42,249 nt of DNA from Bacilli bacterium (GCA_016935815.1 JAFGQH010000062.1:1-42249); one strand, 5' to 3'. Counted from the stretch's first letter, positions 1 through 9,218 are shown. The notes: generated from the sequence alone by a model not told the origin. Program-made: numbers and translations.

Positions 1-15
1 GCCTTATATTATATC

Positions 16-55
16 AAAAAGTCATACTAGAATTTCTTCTAATATGACTCTTTTT
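16..55. terminator. Bidirectional intrinsic terminator after the LtaS-like gene
   Basis: A long hairpin has outer arms AGTCATA/TATGACT and inner arms TAGAA/TTCTA. It is flanked by a T run on the plus side and an A run on the minus side, so it can stop transcription in either direction. It lies about 60 bases past the stop of the minus-strand LtaS-like gene. Confidence 0.8.
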
Positions 56-109
56 ATTTTTCTGTACGTTTTAATGGAACACTTTCAAGTCCTCTTTTTA
101 TTTTATTTT

Positions 110-1999
110 TCACTCTCTGGCGGCTTTTGTGTCGACATAGAGTTTGTTTACATATCCGATCTTTGTCTTCAAAAGATCACATTGTGCAATGAAATCAAGA
201 TATTGCTGCTCCGTATATTCTTCTTTGTAATAAGCGATTTCGATTCCATCATCCGAATACATGTTGAAATTGAAGAATCCGGTCATTTTGATGGAGTAGA
301 ACACATCTTCCTGATCAGAAAAAATGGAAGATCCCATGTAAATGTTCTGATCGTATTCAATTCCCAACAAATCCATCAATGTCGGGACGATATTGTAAGG
401 TGTCACGAATTTCGAAATCGTTGTATTCTCAGCACCCGTTCTTTCCAAATACGTTTCTGTCAAAACCGGATTGTAGATACAGAAGAAATTATGGTACATT
501 TCCATATTGTAATAGGAATTATCTTCATCCGCAAAAATCTTCAGATACAGGTCATGGTAATAGACATTGTGATCGCCATAGAGAACTATGATCGTATCGT
601 CTAGAAGATTCTGTTCTTTCAATTGATCCAACATCATGCCGATTGCGACATCGGTATTCATGACGGCTGCTTGATAATGACGGATTCTCATGACATCCTC
701 TACTTCTCCTCCAGCCAGAATATTCGTCCAAAGACCATCCGCTTCTGCTTGATCGATTGCGTCAAAATATCCCAATTCCTCAAACAACGCTTTATTGGTC
801 AATCCATAATCATACGGACCATGAGTCACCATAGTCGCCCATGCAGAATAAAATGGACCATCGGTTGTGGTTAGATTCGGCAACATCTGTTCCATGGTGA
901 TCGAATCAAGGGTGTAGTTTCCGTTCCAGTTCCAGATTTCTTGATCCGGAAACATTTCTTCATGAAGATAGACATTGTCAAATCCGAGTTGAGGCATTAA
1001 CAACCCTCGATCATAGAACGTAGCGACATTGTCATGGAAATAACTGGTGACATATCCTTGCGCTTTTAGAATCGATGGCAAAGAGTATGAGAAATCGTAA
1101 GTATAGTTTTCTGCATCCAAGCCAATCGTCGGATAATTTCCGATCGTTGCGATCATTTCCGAGACATTGGTTTTGTTCTCGCTATAACTGTTTTCAAAAT
1201 AGAGACCTTCTTGTGTCAATTGATACAAATTCGGCGTTAACGTTTCATTGATTGCGAACGGTTGCACGGATTCGAGTAGAATCGAGATCACGTTCTTACC
1301 TTCCAGCAAATTGTAATAATCGGTTGGTTGGGAATAATCCACCGGAATGTCTGCAGTGAAGTTTGGGTTGTTCTGTTCGATGATATCTTCGATCTCTTTT
1401 GTATAATAACCTAGAATTCCATATTGCTCGAAACTGGAACGCTTGAATGTTGTCACATTTGCATCTGCTAGGAAAGAATGGATGGAATCCATCGGAATCA
1501 TGAAGAATCCAATGACGAACAGAATGGTAGAGAAAAAAGACGCCAATCCCTTCGCATAGTAATTCGGTATGTATTCTTCCGTTTTTTTCAGATATTTATA
1601 CAAATATCTCATCGAGACAAAATAAAATGCCAATAGTCCAATCGCAATCAGAATGCTCCAAATCGATAATAGATCAGCATTGATGACATCGGTTGCTTCG
1701 CCAATCAATGATAGTTGTTGGAGGGTGAACAAATCGTAATAAACCGAATACATCGTCGCATTGATCAAAAACAACGAAACGATGAGAAAATAGATGATAC
1801 TCAAATATATGATAGACCATTTATGGGAACGTATCAAGAATATGAAACTGCTGATTGCGAGTGCAATCACTAGATCAATCACCAAATCCTGTGGTAAAAA
1901 ACTGAAGTCCACCCATAAGAAGGTGACAATTTCAGTAATCAAATAGTAGAGTATGAACACGAGGAATATTTGCGATTTTTGTTTGAATAAAGCTATCAT
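110..1999 (-). CDS. LtaS-type phosphoglycerol transferase / sulfatase-fold membrane enzyme
   Basis: This 629-residue protein has the architecture of lipoteichoic acid synthases: about five hydrophobic segments in residues 1-170, a linker, then an extracellular sulfatase/alkaline-phosphatase-fold domain from about residue 235. Metal-site motifs are visible: LLES with Glu243, NKTNVSE with Thr277 as the probable catalytic threonine, and YGDH in the C-terminal half. The family transfers glycerol phosphate from phosphatidylglycerol to a growing polymer or glycolipid on the outer face of the membrane. The start at 1999 follows an AGGTC ribosome site. It is a single-gene unit with a terminator behind it. 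Whether it is a full polymerase, a primase or a lipid-headgroup transferase cannot be told from sequence alone. Confidence 0.85.
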   Translation of the reverse strand: MIALFKQKSQIFLVFILYYLITEIVTFLWVDFSFLPQDLVIDLVIALAISSFIFLIRSHKWSIIYLSIIYFLIVSLFLINATMYSVYYDLFTLQQLSLIGEATDVINADLLSIWSILIAIGLLAFYFVSMRYLYKYLKKTEEYIPNYYAKGLASFFSTILFVIGFFMIPMDSIHSFLADANVTTFKRSSFEQYGILGYYTKEIEDIIEQNNPNFTADIPVDYSQPTDYYNLLEGKNVISILLESVQPFAINETLTPNLYQLTQEGLYFENSYSENKTNVSEMIATIGNYPTIGLDAENYTYDFSYSLPSILKAQGYVTSYFHDNVATFYDRGLLMPQLGFDNVYLHEEMFPDQEIWNWNGNYTLDSITMEQMLPNLTTTDGPFYSAWATMVTHGPYDYGLTNKALFEELGYFDAIDQAEADGLWTNILAGGEVEDVMRIRHYQAAVMNTDVAIGMMLDQLKEQNLLDDTIIVLYGDHNVYYHDLYLKIFADEDNSYYNMEMYHNFFCIYNPVLTETYLERTGAENTTISKFVTPYNIVPTLMDLLGIEYDQNIYMGSSIFSDQEDVFYSIKMTGFFNFNMYSDDGIEIAYYKEEYTEQQYLDFIAQCDLLKTKIGYVNKLYVDTKAARE

Positions 2000-2020
2000 G
2001 TTTGACCTACTTTCGATATC

Positions 2021-2044
2021 ATTATATCACAATAAAGTGATATA
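2021..2044 (-). promoter_or_regulatory. Palindrome overlapping a putative promoter of the LtaS-like gene
   Basis: An 8-bp perfect inverted repeat, TATATCAC-AATAAA-GTGATATA, overlaps a minus-strand TATAAT (-10) about 20 bases upstream of the LtaS-like start. No good -35 is visible at 17 bp. The palindrome would lie in the spacer, which suggests an operator. The regulator is not known. Confidence 0.4.
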
Positions 2045-2049
2045 AGAAA

Positions 2050-2089
2050 GCAAAAACAAAGGGAGTGTAATGTACAATCCCTTTTTCGT
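2050..2089. terminator. Bidirectional terminator after the MscS gene
   Basis: The hairpin AAAGGGA-g-TGTA-atg-TACA-a-TCCCTTT has A/T runs on both sides. It lies about 35 bases past the stop of the minus-strand MscS gene and separates it from the LtaS-like unit. Confidence 0.75.
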
Positions 2090-2118
2090 GAAAACAATAT
2101 GAAATCAATTTGATGGAT

Positions 2119-3078
2119 TTATTTTGCCTCTGTGTCGGTTTTATGAATGACAAGTTGCGGATAAGGTATTTCAATATGATTCTTGTCGAACAAGATTTTC
2201 AAATGTTTGTTCATCTCTCTTACCGTATACAAGCGATCGGTCTCTTTGACCCATGCAACAACACGAATCGTGATTCCCGAGTCTCCGAACACTTCAATAC
2301 CGTCGTAGAAAGGTCCTTTACGAATGGTGGATATCTGCTCTTTCATACCTTTCAGATTCTCGCGCATAAACGCTTCGAACTTCTCGATATCCTGGTTGTA
2401 ACTGATGCCGATTTCACAGATAGCCTGAGACAAGACATTGGAAGAATTGATCGCACCTCTGATATCCGAGTTGTTCAGCATTTTGATATCACCGTTGATA
2501 TCTTCGAATTTCGTGATTCGAAGTCCCATCTCTTTGACGATTCCTCTGAAGTCACCGATTTGGATGACATCGCCAACTGCGAATTGTTTTTCGAAGATGA
2601 TGAAGAGTCCAGCAAAAATATCCTCAATCAGACTTTGAGCACCAAAACTGATGGCAAGTCCGATGATTCCCGCACCAGCCAAGAGGGTTGGGGTTTGAAC
2701 GTTCCAAGCAGATAAAATCAAAAACAGTGCCGCGATGACCGCAAAGTACTTCAAAGCACTCATGATCAGGTTCCCTATCGTTTCGCTTCTATGACCGCGT
2801 TTGACAAAAATGGAAACGATGAATAAGAGAATCTTATAGAGTATCCAAATAAATACAAGGACTGCTAAAGATTCCAAAATCGTAACATAGTTATTGGTAA
2901 AAAAATCGACCAAGTTGAAAAACTTTCCAATCGAACTTTCGATAATTTGGGCAAACTGAGTTCCCGGGAATATGATCGGTGCCAATGTTCCCAAAGCCAA
3001 ACATAAAAAGATTACCACAACAACGACAATAACTCTTATTTTCTCTTCTTTGGTTTTGTGTTTAAAATCAAATTTCAT
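2119..3078 (-). CDS. MscS-family small-conductance mechanosensitive channel
   Basis: The product is 319 residues from the chosen start, close to the usual MscS length. Three hydrophobic segments lie in the first ~130 residues. They are followed by the MscS beta-domain signature (GDVIQIGDFRGIV, then a polar NNSDIRGAI stretch) and a cytoplasmic alpha/beta C-terminus. The family opens on membrane tension and releases solutes on hypo-osmotic shock. The ORF track starts at 3114. I prefer the internal ATG at 3078 because GGAGGG lies 6-8 bases before it and it avoids overlap with the upstream gene. It is probably co-transcribed with the FN3-like gene, with a 13-bp gap. Confidence 0.88.
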   Translation of the reverse strand: MKFDFKHKTKEEKIRVIVVVVVIFLCLALGTLAPIIFPGTQFAQIIESSIGKFFNLVDFFTNNYVTILESLAVLVFIWILYKILLFIVSIFVKRGHRSETIGNLIMSALKYFAVIAALFLILSAWNVQTPTLLAGAGIIGLAISFGAQSLIEDIFAGLFIIFEKQFAVGDVIQIGDFRGIVKEMGLRITKFEDINGDIKMLNNSDIRGAINSSNVLSQAICEIGISYNQDIEKFEAFMRENLKGMKEQISTIRKGPFYDGIEVFGDSGITIRVVAWVKETDRLYTVREMNKHLKILFDKNHIEIPYPQLVIHKTDTEAK

Positions 3079-3091
3079 TTCAATCCCTCCA

Positions 3092-4420
3092 TTATTCTGT
3101 GATTGTATCCACAACTACATAATTTGTGTAAATCGTTGTATTTCTTACAACGATGACAATTTTGGTAAAATCATCTGTTGGCTTATAGATTTCAAATGAG
3201 ACTGTTTTTTCCTCACCAACAAAATCAAAATAGAACGTTTCCTGAGCAAAAATGGTTTCAAATCCGTCGATATCTTGATAAATCACATAATTCGCGGATT
3301 GAACCGCATGATCCGGATCATCCACCACGATCGTAACAATGTAATACTCTCCCATATCCTCGATTGTGTACTGCATATCGAATTTCGGCATTGTGGTGAA
3401 TTCGGTACTCTCCAGAGTAGAAGTCACTTCTTCCAAAGTATAAGGGTCGGAATACCGGACCAAAGCTTCGATGTGATAGGTGGTGTTCGCCTTCAAATGT
3501 TCGAACAGCACGGTTGGCTCTTCGGAAAACTGTTGATACGTGTCTTCATAGGACACCGGAACATAGGTGATCGTATCGACAACATAATAGCCTTCCATCA
3601 AGGTGAGTTCAATAACGGCATCCTCAATATCCGAAGCTTCCAGCCAGATGCTAAGCGCAACGCTGTTGGTTGTGATTTGCATCGGATAGATAGATGCATA
3701 AACCTGATATGGCGTGTGAAACTCGACTTCATCCAACAGGATGGTATCAAGGTTTTGATCGATCGCTTCCAACTTTAAAATAACGGCGACATTCTCATTG
3801 GAAATCGATCCAAGGATGGTTTGTAGATTTACCGTGTCCAAAAGTATCGTCTGAAAGTTGCCATACTCTTCTTCATAAGAGTACTTGATTCCATACGTCA
3901 GTTGAACCTGTTGATAGTCATCAAACGGATCGCTGATGTAGTAATCGAGCTGATATTCCAACATCCACTGATCCAAATCCGATATCAGTGAGATGCCGGT
4001 AATCGCTCCTCCTGGATTCGGTGCTGTTTTTACTGTCTGGCTAACGAGAACCTCGAGACCGAACCCCTTATCAGCCATCACTTTCAAAGTGTATTTCGTA
4101 TCCGGTTCCAAGAACTGGAACATTCCAGAATTGACACCGGTCGAAGCGTTGTTCGAATAGGTGTCGAATTGGTTCTCTAAAACCAGTTCCAAGGTTCCAT
4201 CGATGATTGCGTTATCGCTATCTGTAACATTGACGGTGTAGGTGATAGCGTCGGTGAATGCGTTGACGGACTGAATCTCTGCTTTTGGACTCGCCGGGAT
4301 GACAATGACGGCAATGATCACCGCTGTAGTCGTTAACAACAAAGACGAAAAAATAGATTTCAAAGCTTGAAATCTAGATAGTTTCTTTTGTTGCTCCTTA
4401 AATTTTTGCATACGTGACAT
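3092..4420 (-). CDS. Membrane-anchored extracellular protein with FN3-like repeats, function unknown
   Basis: I do not recognise a named family for this 442-residue protein. The N-terminus is basic (residues 1-20), then a strong hydrophobic segment (about 23-43) acts as signal anchor or signal peptide. The rest is beta-rich and acidic. It seems to be four Ig/fibronectin-III-like units of about 95 residues, each ending in a TxxxF/V-x-T-x-P pattern (VKTAP, FHTP, FTTMP) with the typical L-x-x-x-T-x-Y core. No enzymatic motif is seen. The ATG at 4420 has a GGGGGG ribosome site and a strong promoter upstream. The gene sits directly before mscS in one transcript. It may be a cell-surface or envelope-stress protein, but this is only inferred. 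Confidence 0.7.
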   Translation of the reverse strand: MSRMQKFKEQQKKLSRFQALKSIFSSLLLTTTAVIIAVIVIPASPKAEIQSVNAFTDAITYTVNVTDSDNAIIDGTLELVLENQFDTYSNNASTGVNSGMFQFLEPDTKYTLKVMADKGFGLEVLVSQTVKTAPNPGGAITGISLISDLDQWMLEYQLDYYISDPFDDYQQVQLTYGIKYSYEEEYGNFQTILLDTVNLQTILGSISNENVAVILKLEAIDQNLDTILLDEVEFHTPYQVYASIYPMQITTNSVALSIWLEASDIEDAVIELTLMEGYYVVDTITYVPVSYEDTYQQFSEEPTVLFEHLKANTTYHIEALVRYSDPYTLEEVTSTLESTEFTTMPKFDMQYTIEDMGEYYIVTIVVDDPDHAVQSANYVIYQDIDGFETIFAQETFYFDFVGEEKTVSFEIYKPTDDFTKIVIVVRNTTIYTNYVVVDTITE

Positions 4421-4444
4421 ATGCTTCCCCCCAGCCTTTTCTTT

Positions 4445-4473
4445 ATTGTACTAAAGAAACCTCTTTTGTTCAA
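4445..4473 (-). promoter_or_regulatory. Sigma-A promoter of the FN3-like/mscS unit
   Basis: On the minus strand, TTGAAC (-35, 4468-4473) and TACAAT (-10, 4445-4450) are separated by exactly 17 bp. They lie 25 bases upstream of the ATG at 4420. Confidence 0.75.
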
Positions 4474-4492
4474 TATATCTGGCGATTTTCGT

Positions 4493-4520
4493 AAAAAAAA
4501 GCACATGATTTCTCATGTGC
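4493..4520 (-). terminator. Intrinsic terminator of the xthA-to-amidase operon; overlaps the stop codon
   Basis: On the minus strand the stem GCACATGA/TCATGTGC is followed by eight T's. The TGA stop of the amidase (4513-4515) is inside the upstream arm of the stem, so translation runs into the terminator. Confidence 0.85.
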
Positions 4521-5934
4521 GTGTTTCGGATGATTTTGGCGGTATGCGTTTCTTTGTGCTTTGTTCGTATTGGTAGGCGACTCGAATGCATTGATCATCG
4601 GAGAAATTCTTTGCGACAAAGAACAAAGATCGCGGCGTTTCATCTGTCAAAGCTTTGGCTGGAACAGCGACAATCGGATTTCCTGCAATCGGAGCGTGGG
4701 ATGTTCTTCGGTTCATTACGATGACATCAATTCCTTGTTCCTCCATAATTCTATTAAGGACATTTGCATCTATCACCAATTGTTTTCGAATCTCCAAATA
4801 TTCTGCTTCTTGTAATGTACCACTGGTTTCTTCGGCAGCTTCAAAGATGCTCTGACCATGTTTCAAACAGTGTTCGGGATCTTGTTTGTTAAACTCGATC
4901 AAATCCTTTAAACTTGTGATTTTTGTAGATCCTTTCACTGTGCTGAAGTAATGATTCAGATCCGCTTTGAATTCATAGATCAAGGATTTGTGATTAGGCA
5001 TTTGCAGATGTTCGAAATGGACTTGTTTGATTGCTTTCGCCTTGTACCCTAATATCGTTTTGGCCTCTTCAAGGATGTCAACTTCCTCGTCATCGTAAGT
5101 AATATTGTCAAAGGTTAGAAATCCCAAAACAAGGTCATCGATTGGTTTGTCGAAAGTTTGACTGAAATGATAGGATTTATCTGGCGTTTTCAATGTGGAA
5201 GCATCGGCCGGATCCCTTCCAACGATAGCTTCTAAAAGAATCGCAGAGTCTTCTACGGTCCTTGTCAATGGGCCGGCTGTATCTTGTAGATGCGATATCG
5301 GAATGATTCCCGTTCTTGAGACGAGTCCCAATGTCGGTTTGATAGCGACGATACTGTTGTTTTGTGCAGGGGCGGTCAGAGAACCATTGGTTTCGGTACC
5401 GATTGCGATCGGGATCAAATTGGCAGCGACTGCAACTGCAGATCCGGTAGAGGATCCCAGGGGATCGATTTTGTCACTGTATGGACATTTGACTTGTCCA
5501 AAGCGGCTTCCATACCCGGATGGCATATCATCAAAACTCATAAAATACGCGAACTCGCTCAAATTGGCTTTCCCCAAAAGGATCGCACCAGCTTTTTTCA
5601 ATAAGGTTACAAGATGAGCATCGTATGGAGCAATGAAATCGGCTAATGCCAAAGATCCTGCAGTCGTATGCATTCCATCATGTGTATTGATATTGTCTTT
5701 GATAACCAAAGGAATCCCATGTAGAAGGGATCTTGGGCCATTGGTTTGTCTTTCTGCATCCAGTTCTCTTGCAATTTCATAGAGGTCTGGATTTATTTCC
5801 GCTATCGAATTCAATTTCGGTCCGTTGGAATCCAGTTTTTCGATTCTTTCCAAATACATTCGTACAAGATCCAAAGAAGTCCATTTTCCAAGTTCAAAAC
5901 CCTCAGCAAGTTGCTTTATTGTGTATTCTTTCAT
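4513..5934 (-). CDS. Amidase-signature family hydrolase
   Basis: The 473-residue protein has the Ser-cisSer-Lys amidase signature. A lysine sits in LVIKDNI (about residue 79), a cis-serine in the GSSTGSA loop (about 162), and the nucleophile serine in TETNGS (about 185). The family hydrolyses amide bonds, as in GatA, peptide amidases and arylamidases. This member is solitary, with no GatB/GatC nearby, and its TNGS instead of the GatA TGGS argues against a Glu-tRNA amidotransferase. The ORF track starts at 5949. The ATG at 5934 is better because it forms an ATGA stop-start overlap with the HD gene and has GGTGG just upstream. The substrate is unknown. It is the last gene of the operon. Confidence 0.82.
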   Translation of the reverse strand: MKEYTIKQLAEGFELGKWTSLDLVRMYLERIEKLDSNGPKLNSIAEINPDLYEIARELDAERQTNGPRSLLHGIPLVIKDNINTHDGMHTTAGSLALADFIAPYDAHLVTLLKKAGAILLGKANLSEFAYFMSFDDMPSGYGSRFGQVKCPYSDKIDPLGSSTGSAVAVAANLIPIAIGTETNGSLTAPAQNNSIVAIKPTLGLVSRTGIIPISHLQDTAGPLTRTVEDSAILLEAIVGRDPADASTLKTPDKSYHFSQTFDKPIDDLVLGFLTFDNITYDDEEVDILEEAKTILGYKAKAIKQVHFEHLQMPNHKSLIYEFKADLNHYFSTVKGSTKITSLKDLIEFNKQDPEHCLKHGQSIFEAAEETSGTLQEAEYLEIRKQLVIDANVLNRIMEEQGIDVIVMNRRTSHAPIAGNPIVAVPAKALTDETPRSLFFVAKNFSDDQCIRVAYQYEQSTKKRIPPKSSETRT

Positions 5935-6533
5935 TCTTTTACCACCCATTCAATATAGAATTCTTGTAAGAATGATTTCATGAACCGGACTCGTTCGTTT
6001 GCAAGTTCTCTAGCGAGATCAGTATTCATGAGATCTGGTAACTGAAACAGTTTCTGATAGAAATGTGCGATTGCAGAATCATCATCTTCTCTGCCTTTGT
6101 AAAGCGGTCTGTTTTTGAATCCCGAGTATGCAAAACACCTTGCGATGCCAATTGCACCAAGCGCATCCAAGCGATCAGCGTCCTGTACGATTTGGCCTTC
6201 CAAAGTTGTTACGGATTTTCCTTCCATATGACTCGAGAAAGACATGTTTGCGATAATTTCCATGATTTGATCTTTTTCCTTGATCTTGTTTTCTTCCAAG
6301 AAAGACAATGCTCTATTAGAATTTTCAGGAGCAATCTTGGGATCATCCAAATCATGCAATAACGCGGTTAATCCAACGATGAAATCATTTGCATGATATT
6401 CTTCAGATAATTTCTTTGCATGATAATAGACGCGAAATACATGTTCCGTATCATGTCCGGAGGAATCATCATCCAAAAAGGTTTTGATATATTCTTTTGC
6501 TTTCAAAATCAATTCTTCTTGAGTTCTATTCAT
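5931..6533 (-). CDS. HD-domain phosphohydrolase (YedJ/YpgQ-like)
   Basis: This 200-residue all-helical protein has the HD superfamily metal pattern: GHDTEH near residues 26-31, LLHDLDD near 58-64, and a downstream QDADRLDALG. These features fit the stand-alone YedJ/YpgQ group, which hydrolyses nucleotides or other phosphate esters with a divalent metal. It overlaps the gamma-carbonic anhydrase gene by 8 bp and the amidase by 4 bp (ATGA), so the three are translationally coupled. AGGAAG precedes the ATG. The physiological substrate cannot be deduced. Confidence 0.8.
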   Translation of the reverse strand: MNRTQEELILKAKEYIKTFLDDDSSGHDTEHVFRVYYHAKKLSEEYHANDFIVGLTALLHDLDDPKIAPENSNRALSFLEENKIKEKDQIMEIIANMSFSSHMEGKSVTTLEGQIVQDADRLDALGAIGIARCFAYSGFKNRPLYKGREDDDSAIAHFYQKLFQLPDLMNTDLARELANERVRFMKSFLQEFYIEWVVKE

Positions 6534-7023
6534 CGTGATAACTTCCTGATAATTCGATATAGACCATGGCGTTATGATGGTTCGCTTCGATTTCTTGATC
6601 CGTCAATTCTCTCACGATTCTCATCGGATTGCCCATGACCAATGTTCTTGGTGGAATCACCTTTCCAGGTGGAACCAGAGTTCCGGCGGCGACCATTGCG
6701 TATTCACCGACCACTGCTTTATTCAATATCACAGAACCCATACCAATCAGGGCATGGTCTCCCACGGTTGCGGCATGAATGATTGCACTGTGTCCAACTG
6801 TAACATATTTGCCAATATGAGTTGGCAGATTGGTATCGGTATGAACCACTGCATTGTCTTGGATATTGGTTCCTTCGCCAATCGTAATACGGGCCATATC
6901 TCCTCTAACAGTTGCATTGAACCATACACTGGCCAAGGCTTCGATTGTAACCTCGCCGACGACTACACCGCTTGGAAGGATGATAGCATCTTTCGAAATA
7001 ATTGGTTTTATGTTTTTATACAT
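6526..7023 (-). CDS. Gamma-carbonic-anhydrase-like hexapeptide-repeat protein
   Basis: The protein is 165 residues from the ATG at 7023 and is built of left-handed beta-helix hexapeptide repeats. The three zinc-ligand histidines of the YrdA/PaaY/Cam class are in place (about H61, H78 and H83, with the family's 17 and 5 spacing) in VVHTD, VGHSA and IIHAA. The catalytic loop of true Cam is missing, as in YrdA-type proteins, so carbonic anhydrase activity is plausible but not certain. The ORF track extends to 7044. The ATG at 7023 has AGGAGGG five bases upstream and overlaps the nnr stop by 8 bp. Confidence 0.82.
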   Translation of the reverse strand: MYKNIKPIISKDAIILPSGVVVGEVTIEALASVWFNATVRGDMARITIGEGTNIQDNAVVHTDTNLPTHIGKYVTVGHSAIIHAATVGDHALIGMGSVILNKAVVGEYAMVAAGTLVPPGKVIPPRTLVMGNPMRIVRELTDQEIEANHHNAMVYIELSGSYHDE

Positions 7024-8482
7024 CGGTACCCTCCTGAAACACATATGGGATTTGTTGAATGAAATCAGTAGCGATGATTCCTGTGCTTGATTTATGGGAT
7101 ACTGCTAAATCAGAGGCTTTCGCGTGAATATAAACCGAGTCAATCATCGCTTCAAGAACGGGTTTGATTACGAGCTGAGAAGCTAAAATACCCGATAGGA
7201 TATCTCCGCTGCCCGCTGTCGCCAAAGAGGTATTGAATACTTGAATGAAACGGACTTCATTTCCGGATGCAAGAATATTGCATGGACCTTTTAGCAAAAC
7301 ATGATATCCAAGTTTTGTTAACGTCATCAGATATTTCAAAGGATCCTTTTCGATTTCTTTGGAATCGATTTCCAGTAATCTGGATAATTCTCCAAGATGC
7401 GGAGTAAGAATGACGTTCGGACTTGATATCGGCTCTAGTTTGATATAGTCTAACCCTGTCGCATCCACAACTATCGGTTTATTGTTATCGTTCAGCAGTT
7501 TATGTAATGTTTCTTTGTAATGTTCGTTATGTTCGATACCCGGTCCAAACACAACAACCTTTGCCCTATGAAGGTAAGACTCCACTTCCTTTGCATCATG
7601 GATGATTAACTCTGGATAGAATTGTGTATACGGTTTATCGATTTTTGTTGTGAGGATTACTGAGATTCCCAATCCGGATCTCATTCCCGATATGGCGGCC
7701 ATCTGAATGGACCCCATCATGGATGGATTCCCACCGATAAAAAGACCTAACCCATAGGTATACTTGTTCGATTGGTGCAATCGTTTTTGTTTCTTCAAAC
7801 AGTGTTGCTTGAGATCAACAAGCTTCATAGATGCTTCTTCTTTGGTGACCAGACCAATATCGAGAACGCTTACCTCTCCATGATAATCCATCGCATTCTG
7901 AATCAGATTTCCAATCTTGTAGGCGCCTACAATTCCTGTGAAATTGGCGTGAACAGCTTTGTTCATAATCAATCCATTGTCCGGATGAACACCAGAAGGA
8001 ATATCCACGGAATATACGATAGAATCCGATTGGTTCATATAATCAAACAATACGAGACGAAATCCTTGGACCGGTTTGGATAAGCCGATTCCAAAAATCC
8101 CTTCAATTAGGATATCGGCTTTAAATATCTTTTCCTGTACGCGCTCCAAAGCAACTTCGTCATCGATGATGTCTACTTTACCGACAGCGTCAAAATAGAA
8201 ACGAAACGCATCGCTTGCTTTTTGCATATCACCGATCACAAAGACTTCGGAATGATATCCCATCTTATGAAGTTCAATCGCCATCACCAAGGCATCTCCA
8301 CCATTGTTTCCAACGCCTGCTAAAACCAGGATCTCATGATCAAATCCCGGTTTTACTCGATGAAGGAAATCCTTTGTCAACATAAAACCCGCTCTTTGCA
8401 TCAATTCGATTTCCGTCAGATTTTGATGAGTCATCGTCTTTTGTTCCAAAGCGCGAATCTCTTTTACTGTATAAACATCCAT
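7016..8482 (-). CDS. nnr: Bifunctional NAD(P)H-hydrate epimerase / ADP-dependent NAD(P)H-hydrate dehydratase
   Basis: This 488-residue two-domain repair enzyme is a usual YjeF-type fusion. Residues 1-215 form the epimerase domain (YjeF_N; GVGNNGGDALV loop, VDIPSGV). Residues from about 225 to 488 form the ribokinase-like dehydratase (FIGGN, LTPHLGEL, and GSGDILSG with the catalytic Asp). Together they restore hydrated NADH and NADPH. The ATG at 8482 is preferred over 8509 because GGGGGTGA lies just before it and overlap with the TraX-like gene is avoided. It sits in the coupled operon xthA-traX-nnr-gammaCA-HD-amidase. Confidence 0.92.
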   Translation of the reverse strand: MDVYTVKEIRALEQKTMTHQNLTEIELMQRAGFMLTKDFLHRVKPGFDHEILVLAGVGNNGGDALVMAIELHKMGYHSEVFVIGDMQKASDAFRFYFDAVGKVDIIDDEVALERVQEKIFKADILIEGIFGIGLSKPVQGFRLVLFDYMNQSDSIVYSVDIPSGVHPDNGLIMNKAVHANFTGIVGAYKIGNLIQNAMDYHGEVSVLDIGLVTKEEASMKLVDLKQHCLKKQKRLHQSNKYTYGLGLFIGGNPSMMGSIQMAAISGMRSGLGISVILTTKIDKPYTQFYPELIIHDAKEVESYLHRAKVVVFGPGIEHNEHYKETLHKLLNDNNKPIVVDATGLDYIKLEPISSPNVILTPHLGELSRLLEIDSKEIEKDPLKYLMTLTKLGYHVLLKGPCNILASGNEVRFIQVFNTSLATAGSGDILSGILASQLVIKPVLEAMIDSVYIHAKASDLAVSHKSSTGIIATDFIQQIPYVFQEGTDV

Positions 8483-8486
8483 TTGG

Positions 8487-9203
8487 TCACCCCCGGATAA
8501 ACAACCCAATCAATAGAATGATCCCGATATGAACAGGATAGAAGACATAGAAAAAATATTTGGTATTCCATTTCCCTTTTTTATGATTGTAAAAGGGAAT
8601 AAACAAAAATGCGGCCAAAGAAAACCATTGCCACCACATATCTGCCGGATATCTTGCCCAATCTCCTTTTCCTACGTATTCAAGAAATGGAACCTGGATG
8701 AACAAGAGATTCAATCCAATCAAGAATAAAAATTGAGTTAATATATTTGGATACAATCCAAAGATTAGAATCATTAGAACTCCGTATCCAGCATAAGGGA
8801 TATTGAGAACTATTGACAAAGCAACCACTAAAATCGAACTGAGTCTGATCCAGATATTATCATTCGATAACAACCACAATCCACCGAGTCCAAATACCAG
8901 CGGCCAAATCACATTGCCGGAGTTTGCACTGAATAGACTGAAGTTTTCTCCGCCAATGAGCCAGTATCCGATTAACACCAATTCAATTGCTGCCGCAAAC
9001 ACAAACAACCTCAAGAAATACTTCTTCAGGTCTCTTGTGTGTCGGAATCCCTCCACTATCATATAGGCAAATAGCACAAATGCAACCCTACCTATGCTTC
9101 TGAATACAAGATACAGAACAGTTTCAGAATCCAACAAATAAAAGCCGATATGATCCAAAACCATGGTAAATGCGGCTATGAATTTGATGGCATTACGATT
9201 CAT
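8487..9203 (-). CDS. TraX-family membrane protein
   Basis: This 238-residue polytopic protein has about eight hydrophobic segments. It starts with the TraX-type motif KFIAAFTMVLDHIG, followed by R-x-x-GR-x-AF and conserved aromatic loops. The founding TraX acetylates F pilin in Enterobacteria, but chromosomal TraX proteins in Bacillota are not tied to conjugation and are thought to be membrane acyltransferases. No conjugation gene is nearby. The ATG has GGAGC upstream. The gap to xthA is 15 bp, so it is most likely in the same transcript. Confidence 0.78.
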   Translation of the reverse strand: MNRNAIKFIAAFTMVLDHIGFYLLDSETVLYLVFRSIGRVAFVLFAYMIVEGFRHTRDLKKYFLRLFVFAAAIELVLIGYWLIGGENFSLFSANSGNVIWPLVFGLGGLWLLSNDNIWIRLSSILVVALSIVLNIPYAGYGVLMILIFGLYPNILTQFLFLIGLNLLFIQVPFLEYVGKGDWARYPADMWWQWFSLAAFLFIPFYNHKKGKWNTKYFFYVFYPVHIGIILLIGLFIRG

Positions 9204-9218
9204 CCTAGCTCCTAATGT

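Noticed and set aside
2110-2715. 201-residue plus-strand ORF opposite the MscS gene
   Set aside because: Shadow of mscS, which has a clear family signature and ribosome site on the minus strand.
8487-9203. Part of a conjugative element because of TraX similarity
   Set aside because: No relaxase, type IV secretion, integrase or repeats nearby. The gene is within a housekeeping-type operon.
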